Assembly: GCA_002205125.1 (NCBI GenBank)
Contig: NIOE01000011.1
Span: forward strand, 1 to 64,000
Origin: Roseateles noduli
GTDB taxonomy: Bacteria; Pseudomonadota; Gammaproteobacteria; Burkholderiales; Burkholderiaceae_C
DNA length: 64,000 bases
Direction of reading: 5' to 3'
A program made the position numbers and the translations under genes. The notes beneath the pieces were generated by a model. That model was not told the origin of the DNA. It did no database searches and saw only the letters and a program-made list of their open reading frames with translations. Positions 7,925 through 16,279 of the stretch are shown here, piece after piece (position 1 is the stretch's first letter; each line of letters starts with the position of its first letter).

Positions 7925-8119
7925 CGCTGCCGCCTTGTCACGCTGACCCGGACGGCATGCTGCCAGCGCCATCCCGGACGGGCATCCTCAGACTTGAGGA
8001 TCCCTGCGCCGAAGCGGCATCCCGTTGCTCCGGCTGCGCGCCGTCGAGGGCGGCATCGAGGAAAAGCTCGAGGGTTTCCTGGCACAGTGGCGCCAGAGCA
8101 CCCCACCCTCATCACGCCC

Positions 8120-8488
8120 ATGAAATTCGCCCGCACCACCCCCATCCTGCGCATGTTCGACGAAGCCAAGGCGCTGGAGTTCTACGTGCAGTTCCTCGGC
8201 TTCACGGTCGACTGGGAACACCGCTTCGAACCGGGCCTGCCGCTGTACATGCAGGTCTCCCGGGACGGCTGCGCGCTCCACCTCTCGGAGCATCACGGCG
8301 ACGCCTGTCCTGGCGCGGCGATGCGCATCGAGACGGACGACATCGACGCCTTCCACGCCGAGCTGATCGCCCGTCGCTACGGGAACGCCCGTCCCGGTCT
8401 CGAAGAAACGCCGTGGGGGTCCAAGGACGTCTCGGTGACCGATCCGTTCGGGAATCGGCTGACGTTCACCAACGCCATCAGCACCTGA
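8120..8488 (+). CDS. VOC-fold (glyoxalase/bleomycin-resistance-like) protein
   Basis: 122 aa starting MKFARTTPILRMFDEAKALEFYVQ. It has the paired beta-alpha-beta pattern of the VOC superfamily: FYVQFLGFTVDWEHR, ALHLSEHHGD, then KDVSVTDPFGNRLTF at the end. The last motif is typical of bleomycin-resistance-like proteins. His and Glu residues that could bind metal are present, but the substrate cannot be told. It stands alone between divergent and convergent neighbours. Confidence 0.8.
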   Translation: MKFARTTPILRMFDEAKALEFYVQFLGFTVDWEHRFEPGLPLYMQVSRDGCALHLSEHHGDACPGAAMRIETDDIDAFHAELIARRYGNARPGLEETPWGSKDVSVTDPFGNRLTFTNAIST

Positions 8489-8533
8489 TCCGCGCAGGCG
8501 CTGAACCGGCGCGCCGGCCTCCGTGCGCCGTCC

Positions 8534-9046
8534 TCAGCGCTGCGCGTTCACCGCCTCGATGACGACGCTGGAGATGTCGATGCTGTCCCTGGCGAAGGCC
8601 ACGTGCTCGACGAAGACCATGTCGATCTTGCGCTCCTGCGCGACGGCCTTGATCGCGCGCTCCACGCGTTCCTTCAGCGCGTCGTGTTCCTGGCTGCGCC
8701 GATATTCAAGATCGCCTTGGAACTCGCGCTTGGCCCGGTCCAGCGCCCGGCCCTGATCCGCGAGCTCGCGTCCCCGTCGCGCCCGCTCCGCCTCGGAGAG
8801 TTGCGGGGCGTCCTTGTCCAGCGAGGCGGCCGCGGTGCTCAGCGCGCCTTCCAGATCCAGCAGGTTCTTCTGCCGCTTGCTGAACTCCTCCTGCAGGCGG
8901 CTCTGGGCGGCCTTCCCCGGAATGCTCTCGTTGATGACCTTCTGCGTGTCCACGTACCCGATCCTGAGCTGCTGGGCCTGGGCGGACAGGATGCCGCCCA
9001 TCAGCAGCGCCGCGCCGCACAGGATCCGTCCGAATCGTTTGTTCAT
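8534..9046 (-). CDS. OmpH/Skp-family periplasmic chaperone-like protein
   Basis: 170 aa from the ATG at 9046 with GAGAGA upstream. The signal peptide ends near LSAQAQQ. The mature start QLRIGYVDTQKVINESIPG and the long Lys/Glu/Arg-rich coiled coil (about 45-140) are characteristic of OmpH/Skp, whose trimers hold unfolded outer-membrane proteins. The canonical skp lies beside bamA and lpxD; this copy has none of those neighbours, so it is probably a paralog. Confidence 0.85.
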   Translation of the reverse strand: MNKRFGRILCGAALLMGGILSAQAQQLRIGYVDTQKVINESIPGKAAQSRLQEEFSKRQKNLLDLEGALSTAAASLDKDAPQLSEAERARRGRELADQGRALDRAKREFQGDLEYRRSQEHDALKERVERAIKAVAQERKIDMVFVEHVAFARDSIDISSVVIEAVNAQR

Positions 9047-9173
9047 GATCTCTCTCGAAGGATGCCGGATCGTAGGCCATGAGGGATCACACCGGACGAC
9101 GAGTTGATGACGCCGCCGAATCCCGGACGACGTCCTAACGCGATCGGAACGAATTCCGGGATAGAGTTTTTCC

Positions 9174-10163
9174 ATGCTCAAACCGGTACTGCTCACGCTG
9201 ATCTCCCTCCTGCCGGGCATCGCCCTCGCGGCCCAGGACGCCCTGCCGGACTGCCAGGCCGGCGAGCCCGTCTCGATCGCGACGCCGGCCGGGCGCCTGC
9301 AGGGCACACGCGAAGCACCAGCCGAATCGCGTCATCCCGTCGCGCAAGTGCTCATCATCGCGGGCTCCGGGCCGACCGACCGCGACGGCAACTCGCCAGG
9401 CGGCATGCGCAACAACAGCCTGTGCTACCTCGCCAAGGCGCTCGCAGCCGAGGGCATGTCCGTGCTGCGCTACGACAAGCGCGGCGTCGCCGGGAGCCGG
9501 TCTGCGGCGGTCAAGGAAATCGATCTGCGCTTCCAGACCTTCGTCGACGACGCAGGCCGCTGGATCGACGACCTGCGCGAACGTGAACCGACCGTGCCCC
9601 TCGTCGTGATCGGCCACAGCGAAGGCGCCTTGGTCGGCGCGCTGGCGACGCAGGCCCACCGCGCCGACGGCTTCATCTCGCTGGCAGGATCCGCGCACCG
9701 GCTCGGCGATCTGCTCCGGCTCCAGTTCGCTGCACGCGGCACCGCGGCGCAACGCAACGAGAACGAGCGCATCCTGACCGCCCTGGAGGCGGGGCATCCC
9801 GTCGACGACGTTCCCCCGGAGCTCGCCGCGCTGTACCGGAGCAGCGTCCAGCCTTACCTCCTGTCGTCGTTGCCGCTGGATCCGACGAAGATCTACAGCA
9901 GGCTCGACCTGCCGGTGCTGGTGGCGCACGGCACGACCGACATCCAGGTCCCGGTGGAAGACGCGGACACGCTGGCCCGCAGCGTGCCCAAGGCCTCCCG
10001 CTGCATCGTGGAAGGGATGAACCACATCCTGAAGCAGGTGCCTGCGGAGACGCTCACGCAGCTCGCGTCCTACGCCGATCCGAGCTTGCCTGTCTCGCCG
10101 TCGCTGACGCGTTGCATCTCCGCGTTCATCCGGACCGTTCCGGCCCCTCGCGCCGGGCGATGA
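9174..10163 (+). CDS. Secreted alpha/beta hydrolase
   Basis: 329 aa with a signal peptide (MLKPVLLTLISLLPGIALAA). The alpha/beta-hydrolase core shows an oxyanion-loop region IIAGSGPTDRDGNSPGG, the nucleophile elbow GHSEG (Ser149), an acid candidate in VAHGTTDIQVPVED and the catalytic His in GMNHILKQ. This pattern matches the periplasmic serine esterase/peptidase-like hydrolases often annotated as alpha/beta fold family hydrolase. Substrate unknown; it would act in the periplasm. Confidence 0.85.
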   Translation: MLKPVLLTLISLLPGIALAAQDALPDCQAGEPVSIATPAGRLQGTREAPAESRHPVAQVLIIAGSGPTDRDGNSPGGMRNNSLCYLAKALAAEGMSVLRYDKRGVAGSRSAAVKEIDLRFQTFVDDAGRWIDDLREREPTVPLVVIGHSEGALVGALATQAHRADGFISLAGSAHRLGDLLRLQFAARGTAAQRNENERILTALEAGHPVDDVPPELAALYRSSVQPYLLSSLPLDPTKIYSRLDLPVLVAHGTTDIQVPVEDADTLARSVPKASRCIVEGMNHILKQVPAETLTQLASYADPSLPVSPSLTRCISAFIRTVPAPRAGR

Positions 10164-10239
10164 TGCAGGCCTGTCGAAAACCGCCCGCCTGACTCGTCGT
10201 CAGGGAGGCACCCCCGCCAGGCTTCTTCAAGGACTACCG

Positions 10240-10809
10240 ATGAACATGCTGCTCGCCCCCGCCCTGCTGGCCCTCTCCGTCGCCGCGCACGCCGCCCCCG
10301 CGACCTACGACATCGACCCGACGCACACCTATCCCAGCTTCGAGGCCGATCACATGGGCCTGTCCCACTGGCGCGGCAAGCTCAACAAGAGCGCCGGCAC
10401 CATCGTCTACGACAAGGCCACCGGCGCCGGCAGCGTCGACGTGAAGATGGACCTGGCCAGCATCGACTTCGGCCTGGACGCGATGAACGCCTGGGCCACC
10501 GGCGACAAGTTCTTCAACGTCGAGAAGAACCCGAACGCGACGTTCAAGGGCCGCTTCGACGGCGCCAAGGCCGGCGTGCCGACGCAGGTCGTGGGCGAGC
10601 TCACCCTGAACGGCAAGACCCGTCCCCTGACGCTGGCCATCCACCAGCTCAAGTGCGTCCCGCACCCGATGCTCAAGCGCGAACTCTGCGGCGCCGACGC
10701 ATCAGGCACCTTCAACCGCGAGGAATTCGGCCTGGGCGCGGGCAAGGACTACGGTTTCAAGATGGACGTGAACCTGCGCATCCAGGTGGAGGCGATCGCC
10801 AAGGAGTAA
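10240..10809 (+). CDS. YceI-family periplasmic lipid-binding protein
   Basis: 189 aa with a signal peptide ending at AHAA, then YDIDPTHTYPSFEADHMGLSHWRG, the standard YceI opening. It continues as a single lipocalin-like beta barrel (GSVDVKMDLASIDFG, FKGRFDGAK, LTLNGKTRPLTL) and ends at NREEFGLGAG and VEAIAKE. The family binds polyisoprenoid-type lipids in the periplasm. Length is usual. A Cys pair (CVPHPMLKRELC) could form a disulfide. Confidence 0.92.
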   Translation: MNMLLAPALLALSVAAHAAPATYDIDPTHTYPSFEADHMGLSHWRGKLNKSAGTIVYDKATGAGSVDVKMDLASIDFGLDAMNAWATGDKFFNVEKNPNATFKGRFDGAKAGVPTQVVGELTLNGKTRPLTLAIHQLKCVPHPMLKRELCGADASGTFNREEFGLGAGKDYGFKMDVNLRIQVEAIAKE

Positions 10810-10837
10810 GCGCTACGCCCCGACCCTCCCGGAGTGG

Positions 10838-10876
10838 TTGCACAAGTGCCGTCGCCTCATTAGCATAAGCACTTAT
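10838..10876 (+). promoter_or_regulatory. Promoter with MarR-type operator over the -10
   Basis: -35 TTGCAC (10838-10843), a 17-bp spacer and -10 TAGCAT (10861-10866). A perfect palindrome ATAAGCACTTAT (10865-10876) overlaps the end of the -10 box. The operon it precedes encodes a CPBP protein and a MarR regulator, so this is a good site for autorepression. Confidence 0.5.
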
Positions 10877-10922
10877 ACAAACACCGCGACGCAGAAAGCG
10901 TCGCCACCTCCGGGAGGTCCCC

Positions 10923-11801
10923 ATGCCAGTCGATGCCGTCTCGCCCGCAGTCCAGGAACGCTGGTACCGCCCATCGCTGCGGTCGCCGCTGGTGCGCATC
11001 GTCCTCGGCGCCGTGGCCACCGTGGCGCCCGTGGCACTCTCGATGGCGGCGATCCACGCGGTCATCCCCAAGCCGTATCGCCAGCTGTGGCCGCAACTGC
11101 TGGCGGCGGTCCTCTGTCTCCTCGCCTATCGCGCTTTCACGCGTCTGGTCGAGAAGCGCCAGGCGCCGCCCGAGCTGGCGCCCGCCCCCGCCGCTCGCGA
11201 GCTCGTCACGGGCGCGCTCCTCGGGCTGAGCCTCATCACCGGCATCGTCGGCGTCCTGTGGTCGGCCGGCGTCCTGCGGATCACCGGCGCGACGTGGCAG
11301 AGCCTGCTCGGCCCGATGGCCGAGATGACGATCGCCGCAGTGCTGGAGGAACTCCTCTTCCGCGGTGTCCTGCTGCGCGTCCTGCTTGAACGGTTGGGCG
11401 TCTGGCCGGCCCTGGCGATCTCGTCGCTGCTGTTCGGCCTCGGCCATCTGCCCACCGAAGGGTTCTCGGCGGTCGCCTTCCTCGCGATCATGGTCGCAGG
11501 CGCGCTGCTCTCCGCCGCCTACCTCGTCCACGGCCGGCTGTGGCTGCCCATCGGGCTGCATTTCGGTTGGAACTTCGCCACCACGGCCCTCTTCGGCCTC
11601 TCGTCCTCCGGCAACAAGACCTTGGGCGTCCTGCACACGGCGCTCAGCGGGCCGGAGTGGCTCACGGGCGGTCCGTTCGGCGTGGAAGCGTCGACGGTGA
11701 CGCTGGTGGTGACCGCTGCGGCCACGATGGGCCTGCTGGTCTGGCGCGGTGGGCGGCCGGTCGCGCCAGCCCTGAGAATCGCCGGATGGAAACAGGCATG
11801 A
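10923..11801 (+). CDS. CPBP-family intramembrane metalloprotease
   Basis: 292 aa, about eight hydrophobic segments. The three family motifs are intact: EELLFRG (142-148), FGLGH (171-175) and HFGWN (213-217), which supply the Glu, Arg and His residues of the CAAX-protease/bacteriocin-processing (Abi) active site. It sits in the cytoplasmic membrane. GGGAGG precedes the ATG. The stop overlaps the start of a MarR gene as ATGA, so protease and regulator are co-expressed from the promoter at 10838-10866. Confidence 0.9.
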   Translation: MPVDAVSPAVQERWYRPSLRSPLVRIVLGAVATVAPVALSMAAIHAVIPKPYRQLWPQLLAAVLCLLAYRAFTRLVEKRQAPPELAPAPAARELVTGALLGLSLITGIVGVLWSAGVLRITGATWQSLLGPMAEMTIAAVLEELLFRGVLLRVLLERLGVWPALAISSLLFGLGHLPTEGFSAVAFLAIMVAGALLSAAYLVHGRLWLPIGLHFGWNFATTALFGLSSSGNKTLGVLHTALSGPEWLTGGPFGVEASTVTLVVTAAATMGLLVWRGGRPVAPALRIAGWKQA

Positions 11802-12268
11802 CAAGAACCCTGGGCACGCAACTGCGCCACCTCATCGAGCTGCTGGACGGCGCGGTCGAGCGCTCCTACGAGAACGTGGACCCGAGCTACCGTCCGCGCT
11901 ACACCCCCGTGATGCGCGTGCTCATGCGGGAAAGCGAGTCCACGATCAGCGCGATCGCCGTCGCGGCCGGCATCAGCCAGCCAGCGGTGACGCAGACGGT
12001 GGCCCGGATGACGGAGGCCGGTCTGGTCGAGGTCGTCGCGTCGGAGACGGACGCCCGGCAGCGCATCGTGACGCTGACGAAGCAGGGCAAGCGCCTCGCG
12101 CCCAAGCTGGAGCAATGCTGGGCAGCCACCGCGCTGGCGGCGAAGAGCCTGGAGAAAGACATGAAGGTGCCGCTGGGCGCCGTGCTCGAACAGGCGATCG
12201 AGGCGCTGGAGAAGCGCTCCTACGACGAGCGCATCGCGGCGGCGAGAGAGAGGCTCGGCGGTCTCTGA
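11798..12268 (+). CDS. MarR-family transcriptional regulator
   Basis: 156 aa from the ATG at 11798, chosen because it forms an ATGA overlap with the protease stop; an ATG 12 bases upstream is also possible. The winged helix-turn-helix core is ISAIAVAAGISQPAVTQTVARM followed by the wing ETDARQRIVTLTKQGK. Helices at both ends give the usual MarR dimer. It probably represses its own operon through the palindrome at 10865-10876. The inducing ligand is unknown. Confidence 0.9.
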   Translation: MTRTLGTQLRHLIELLDGAVERSYENVDPSYRPRYTPVMRVLMRESESTISAIAVAAGISQPAVTQTVARMTEAGLVEVVASETDARQRIVTLTKQGKRLAPKLEQCWAATALAAKSLEKDMKVPLGAVLEQAIEALEKRSYDERIAAARERLGGL

Positions 12269-12271
12269 GAC

Positions 12272-13039
12272 TCACGGGCGCTCGATGCCGCCCCCCAGCA
12301 GCGCCTGCAGGCGCAAGGCGTCATCGGTGGCCGCGCCGGACGCCGTGTTGTCGAAGATGCACCAGACCTCGGTCCCGGCCGGCCACCGCGAGATCTCCTC
12401 CGCCCGCGCGGCCAGCCAGTCGTCCTCGTAGCGCGACCAGTACATCCGCGGCGACCCGTGCCAGCGGTAGTACACGACGGCCCCGCGCCCGTCCCCCGCC
12501 TCGCCGAGCCAGCCTCCCGGCGTCGCCGCCCCCGTCGGCCTTGCCGGATCCGCAGCCACGCGTCCGACGCGCTCTTCCATGAGCAGTCGATCGGCGGCCG
12601 CAGTGAACCAGCTCGGATGCCTTGGCTCGCACACCACCGCGCCCTCGAAGCCGGCATGGACCGAGCGGAAGAAGGCACGCGCCGTCCTCGTGTCCAGGTC
12701 CAGCGACGGCGGCATCTGCACGAGGAGCGCGGCCAGTCGGTCGCCAAGTCCGGCCAGCGAAGCCGTGAAGGCCTGGACCTCCGCGCGCGGCACCTTCAAC
12801 CGTGCAGCGTGCGTCATCGCCTCGGGCAACTTCGCGGAGAAACGGAAGCCCGCCGAAGTCTCGTTCGCCCATCGTTCGAACGTGGTCGACCGATGGACAC
12901 GGGTGAAAGTCGAGTTGATCTCCGCGCAGCCGAGAACGCGGGCGTACCTCGTCAACTGGCTCCCTTCGCCAGGGAAAGATCCGGCGACGGCCTTGGGGAT
13001 GCTCCAGGCGGCGGTTCCGATACGGACACGGGCGGACAT
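12272..13039 (-). CDS. DUF72 (YecE-like) protein
   Basis: 255 aa from the ATG at 13039 (MSARVRIGTAAWSIPK). A longer start at 13123 exists but adds an Arg/Ser-rich leader. Family marks include INSTFTRVHRSTTFERWANE, FRFSAKLPEAMTH, VCEPRHPSWF and YYRWHGSPRMYWSRYED. These are the conserved steps of the DUF72 TIM barrel. Function of the family is not established. It converges with the MarR gene with only three bases between the stops. Confidence 0.88.
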   Translation of the reverse strand: MSARVRIGTAAWSIPKAVAGSFPGEGSQLTRYARVLGCAEINSTFTRVHRSTTFERWANETSAGFRFSAKLPEAMTHAARLKVPRAEVQAFTASLAGLGDRLAALLVQMPPSLDLDTRTARAFFRSVHAGFEGAVVCEPRHPSWFTAAADRLLMEERVGRVAADPARPTGAATPGGWLGEAGDGRGAVVYYRWHGSPRMYWSRYEDDWLAARAEEISRWPAGTEVWCIFDNTASGAATDDALRLQALLGGGIERP

Positions 13040-13194
13040 GCAGGCAGTCCTTGAAGTGCGCTTCCGAGCCTCTGGCAAGCGGCGCACCGATCGAGATTGT
13101 TCGCGGGTAGTGTCGTTGGACATCGAGGCGGCATGCCCATTGCCACGATGTTCTCGTCGGTGTCTTTGCCGACGCGCACAACGTGGAGACCACC

Positions 13195-13503
13195 ATGGCT
13201 CAGCAACCCAACGCGCAGAACCCGAATCAATCCCAGAGCGGACAAGGCCAGCAGAAGCAGCAGCAACAGCAGCAGCATCAACAGGGCCAGCAAGGACAGA
13301 ACCAGCCCGGCGGCCAGCAGCAGGGCTCCGGATCGCAAGGCCAGCGGCAGTCGCCGCAGCAGGGTCAGCAAGGCGGCGATCGCCAAGGCCAGCAGGGCCA
13401 AGGGTCCCAGCGCCAGAACCCGCAGACCTCGCGCGATCAGTCCAACCAGGCCTCGCGCAACGATCAGGACCAGGACAGCGATTCGTCGCGTGACGATCGT
13501 TGA
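13195..13503 (+). CDS. Gln/Gly/Ser-rich disordered hydrophilic protein
   Basis: 102 aa from the ATG at 13195 (MAQQPNAQNPNQSQSG), with GGAG 8 bases upstream. The protein is almost only Gln, Gly, Ser, Asn, Arg and Asp, with runs such as QQQQQQHQQGQQGQ and no hydrophobic core, so it should be disordered and very soluble. This resembles hydrophilin/stress-protectant proteins rather than an enzyme. The opposite strand reads as a Leu-rich pseudo-membrane protein, which I treat as the shadow of CAG codons. Neighbours (hemerythrin, oxidoreductases) fit a stress role. Confidence 0.6.
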   Translation: MAQQPNAQNPNQSQSGQGQQKQQQQQQHQQGQQGQNQPGGQQQGSGSQGQRQSPQQGQQGGDRQGQQGQGSQRQNPQTSRDQSNQASRNDQDQDSDSSRDDR

Positions 13504-13516
13504 AGACATCGCTGAA

Positions 13517-13560
13517 ATGCAGCTGAGAAGCAGCTGAGATGCAGCTGAGATGCAGCTGAA
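13517..13560. repeat. Four tandem 11-bp repeats
   Basis: ATGCAGCTGAG occurs four times head to tail (13517, 13528, 13539, 13550) with single-base differences in the second and fourth copies. Each contains the palindrome CAGCTG. The 11-bp period places the sites on one face of the helix, which would suit cooperative protein binding. It lies between the Gln-rich gene and its terminator. Confidence 0.8.
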
Positions 13561-13598
13561 ACGCCGGTGAAGCGCCGATGAGGTCGCTTCGCCTCGAC

Positions 13599-13623
13599 AG
13601 CCCCGGTTTCCCGGGGCTTTTTT
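13599..13623 (+). terminator. Intrinsic terminator
   Basis: The stem AGCCCCGG (13599-13606) with CCGGGGCT (13611-13618) and loop TTTC is followed by a T run to 13623. It ends the Gln-rich protein transcript. Confidence 0.88.
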
Positions 13624-13678
13624 CCGTCCCGACTCCGACTGATCTATCCCGTTGGCGAGCCGCTTGCCTTCGTCGGGC

Positions 13679-13972
13679 ATGGACGAACTGCTCAACGCGC
13701 TGCAATGGCCCGCGATGGTGGTCACGCTCGCCGCCGCCTGGCTGGTCGGCGGACGCAGCGCGCGCCGCAGGACCTGGGGCTTCTGGGTCTTCGTGCTCAG
13801 CAACGTCCTCTGGTGCATCTGGGGCGCCGCCACCCAGTCCTACGCGTTGATCGTGCTGCAGGTCGGGCTGTTCGTGATGAATCTGCGCGGCGTGCGAAAG
13901 AACGAAGAGGAAGAGCATGCGGACGCGAAGTCCAGCAGGCATCGGCAATCCCGTGCGGACGAGGTCCGCTGA
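13679..13972 (+). CDS. Small inner-membrane protein
   Basis: 97 aa from the ATG at 13679 (MDELLNALQWPAMVV). Three hydrophobic stretches run from 5 to 70 (PAMVVTLAAAWLVGG, WGFWVFVLSNVLWCIWG, ALIVLQVGLFVMNL), and a charged C-terminal tail follows. The pattern resembles small amino-acid-transporter-like or YgaP-like membrane proteins without a known role. No clear ribosome-binding site. The longer frame from 13652 is less likely. Confidence 0.6.
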   Translation: MDELLNALQWPAMVVTLAAAWLVGGRSARRRTWGFWVFVLSNVLWCIWGAATQSYALIVLQVGLFVMNLRGVRKNEEEEHADAKSSRHRQSRADEVR

Positions 13973-14067
13973 CCGTCCTCGCTTGCGGGCACCGCGCTTG
14001 CTATTGAGTTTTCTGCGATGTGCCGACGTGGCACGCCGTCCCAGCCACCACCGCCAGGAGAACTTCC

Positions 14068-14592
14068 ATGCCTTCCTCGACGACCAGCTCGACCGCCGCC
14101 CGCAAATCGACGACTCGCCGCACCACGACCGCCCGCGCCAGGACGCCCGATGCCGTGAGCCTGCTGCGCGCCGATCACAAGCTGGTCAGCGGGTTGTTCG
14201 ACCAGTTCGAGAAGTCGCGCTCCGTCGCGAAGAAGAAGCAGCTGGTCGCGCAGATCTGCCTGGAGCTGACGGTCCACGCCCAGGTCGAAGAGGAGATCTT
14301 CTACCCCGAGGTCCAGCTCGCACTGAAGGACAAGGAGCTCGTCCCCGAGGCGCGCGTCGAGCACCAGAGCATCAAGGACCTGATCGCCGCCGTCGAAGGC
14401 GTCGAGCCCGGCGGCGAGGACTACGACGCGAAGGTCAAGGTCATGAGCGAGTGGGTCAAGCATCACGTCAAGGAGGAGCAAAACGAGATGTTCCCCAAGG
14501 CGAAGAAGGCCGGCGTGGACATGGCCGAGCTCGGCGAACGGATCCAGCAACGCAAGGCGGAGTTGATGGCGCAGGAGCAGGCCAAGCACTGA
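14068..14592 (+). CDS. Hemerythrin HHE-domain protein
   Basis: 174 aa from the ATG at 14068, with AGGAG 9 bases upstream. A Ser/Thr/Arg-rich leader of about 30 residues precedes the HHE domain. Di-iron ligand candidates are visible: His in RADHKLVSGLFDQFE, HAQVEEEIFYPE, EHQSIKDLI and KHHVKEEQNEMFP. Such proteins bind oxygen or protect against oxidative and nitrosative stress. The stop overlaps the next start (TGATG), so translation continues into the acyl-CoA dehydrogenase-like gene. Confidence 0.9.
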   Translation: MPSSTTSSTAARKSTTRRTTTARARTPDAVSLLRADHKLVSGLFDQFEKSRSVAKKKQLVAQICLELTVHAQVEEEIFYPEVQLALKDKELVPEARVEHQSIKDLIAAVEGVEPGGEDYDAKVKVMSEWVKHHVKEEQNEMFPKAKKAGVDMAELGERIQQRKAELMAQEQAKH

Positions 14593-15653
14593 TGGCGACG
14601 CCCTCCACGACCGCTAGCGGAGGTCAAGCCCACGGCCACGGCCACGGCTACGACCACGCCGACGCCGACACGGGTCGGCGTCTGCGCGCCTTGATCGACG
14701 CCGGACGCGCGGACCTCCCGCTGCCAGGCAGCGGACGCACGCTCGAACGCTGGTCCGCGCTGGCGGCCGTCGCCGCGCAGGACCTGTCGCTCGTGAAGCT
14801 CTTCGAAGGTCACACGGACGCGACGGCCATCCTGGCCGAAGCGGGCTTGGCGCCGCAGTCCGCCGCAGCCGCTTACGGCATGTGGGCGGCCGAACCGCCC
14901 GGCGCGCGCGTGACGTTCCGCCGCCAGCCTGACGGCTCGGTGATGCTGTCCGGCACGAAGGCGTGGTGTTCCGGTGCCGCATCGCTGGATCGCGCGCTGC
15001 TGACGGTCTGGCCCGATGACAGCGACACCGGGGGATCGAGCACAGGACCGTGGCTCGCGGATGTCGACCTCCTGCAACCGGGCGTCAAGGTCGATGCCTC
15101 GCGCTGGAAGGCCGTCGGCATGGCCGACTCCGCGAGCGCGTCGGTCGCGTTCGAAGCCACGCCCGCTCGCCTGGTCGGCGGCGCAGGCTTCTATCTCTCG
15201 CGACCTGGCTTCTGGCACGGCGGCATCGGCATTGCCGCCTGCTGGCACGGCGCGGCCTGCGCGGTGGGTGAGGTTCTTCGAGCTCAAGCGGTCGCCGTCG
15301 CCGCCAGCGCCGATCCCGGATGGCATCGGGCATTGGCGCTCGGTGAGGTGGACCGGTTCCTGAGCGCCAACGCCGCGCTGCTGCGCGAGGCAGCCGCCTG
15401 GGTGGATCGCCACCCCGATCGCGACGCGCGCGCCTGGGCGCTGCGCACGCGCGCCGCGAGCGACGAATGCGCGCAGCAGGTGCTGCGCGCCGCCACGCGC
15501 GCGATGGGCGCCGGACCGCTCTGCCACGACGAGACCTTCGCCCGTATGGCAGCGGATTTGCCTGTGTTCATCCGGCAATGCCACGGCGACCGCGATCTGG
15601 CCGCGCTGGGCAACGAACTCCTGAAGCAGGCAACCACGACATGGACGCTGTGA
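14592..15653 (+). CDS. Acyl-CoA dehydrogenase-like flavoprotein
   Basis: 353 aa. A His/Gly-rich patch near the start (GHGHGYDH) precedes a divergent acyl-CoA dehydrogenase fold: the N-terminal helices, the middle beta domain with GTKAWCSGA and VGMADSASASVAFE, and a C-terminal helical bundle with RAATRAMGAGPLCHDETFARMAADL. The usual catalytic Glu is not evident. Clusters of this protein with a NodS-like methyltransferase, a GT2 glycosyltransferase and a PIG-L deacetylase recur in bacteria; here the deacetylase is absent. Start and stop both overlap neighbours. Confidence 0.75.
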   Translation: MATPSTTASGGQAHGHGHGYDHADADTGRRLRALIDAGRADLPLPGSGRTLERWSALAAVAAQDLSLVKLFEGHTDATAILAEAGLAPQSAAAAYGMWAAEPPGARVTFRRQPDGSVMLSGTKAWCSGAASLDRALLTVWPDDSDTGGSSTGPWLADVDLLQPGVKVDASRWKAVGMADSASASVAFEATPARLVGGAGFYLSRPGFWHGGIGIAACWHGAACAVGEVLRAQAVAVAASADPGWHRALALGEVDRFLSANAALLREAAAWVDRHPDRDARAWALRTRAASDECAQQVLRAATRAMGAGPLCHDETFARMAADLPVFIRQCHGDRDLAALGNELLKQATTTWTL

Positions 15654-16279
15654 CCCTTCCCCCGGAACCGGGCGCGCTGGCCGACCACTTCGAGACGCTG
15701 TTCTCCGAAGACGACGACCCTTGGGGATACCGCACGCGCTGGTACGAGCGGCGCAAGCGGGCGCAGCTCCTCGCGAGCCTGCCCGACGAGCGCTACGCGC
15801 GCGCCTTCGAGCCCGCGTGCGCGAACGGCGAATTGAGCGCGGAACTCGCGACGCGCTGCGATCGCCTGGTCTGCAGCGACGGCAGCGCCGCGGCGGTGGC
15901 GCACGCCCGTCAGCGACTGGCCGCAATGCCCCATGTCGACGTGACGCACGCGCAGATTCCGGCGCAGTGGCCCAAGGGCCGATTCAACCTGATCGTGCTG
16001 AGCGAGATCGGCTACTACCTCGACGACGACGCCTTCCACGCGACCATCGATCGCGCGGTGGAGAGCCTGGCCGACGGCGGCACGCTGATCGCCAGCCACT
16101 GGCGCCATCCGGAAGGCGACTACTTCCGCAGCGGCGACGACGTGCATCGGCACATGGCCGTGGCGTTCGAGCAATTGGGCTGGACAAGCCTGCTGCGGCA
16201 TGAGGAGGACGACTTCCTCGTCGAAGTCTGGAGTCCGGACGGTCGCTCGGTGGCGCGTCGCGAGGGCCTGCGGCCATGA
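15641..16279 (+). CDS. NodS-like SAM-dependent methyltransferase
   Basis: 212 aa, starting inside the end of the previous gene. The opening HFETLFSEDDDPWGYRTRWYE is typical of NodS/SAM-methyltransferases of this cluster. A degenerate glycine motif, AFEPACANGELSAELA, at about 50-65 binds AdoMet, and FNLIVLSEIGYYLDDDAF forms motif II. NodS methylates the amino group of chito-oligosaccharides; here the acceptor is unknown. ATGA overlap with the GT2 gene. Confidence 0.8.
   Translation: MDAVTLPPEPGALADHFETLFSEDDDPWGYRTRWYERRKRAQLLASLPDERYARAFEPACANGELSAELATRCDRLVCSDGSAAAVAHARQRLAAMPHVDVTHAQIPAQWPKGRFNLIVLSEIGYYLDDDAFHATIDRAVESLADGGTLIASHWRHPEGDYFRSGDDVHRHMAVAFEQLGWTSLLRHEEDDFLVEVWSPDGRSVARREGLRP

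Noticed and set aside
8534-9046. OmpH-like gene considered as the canonical skp
   Set aside because: The usual bamA, lpxD and fabZ neighbours are missing, so it is listed as a paralog without a symbol.
13517-13560. Short tandem repeat considered as a CRISPR array
   Set aside because: Units are 11 bp with no spacers, and no cas genes are in the window.
12952-13833. Minus-strand frame with long Leu-rich stretches that looks like a membrane protein
   Set aside because: It is the complement of CAG/GGC codons of the Gln-rich protein. The plus-strand gene has a ribosome-binding site and its own terminator.
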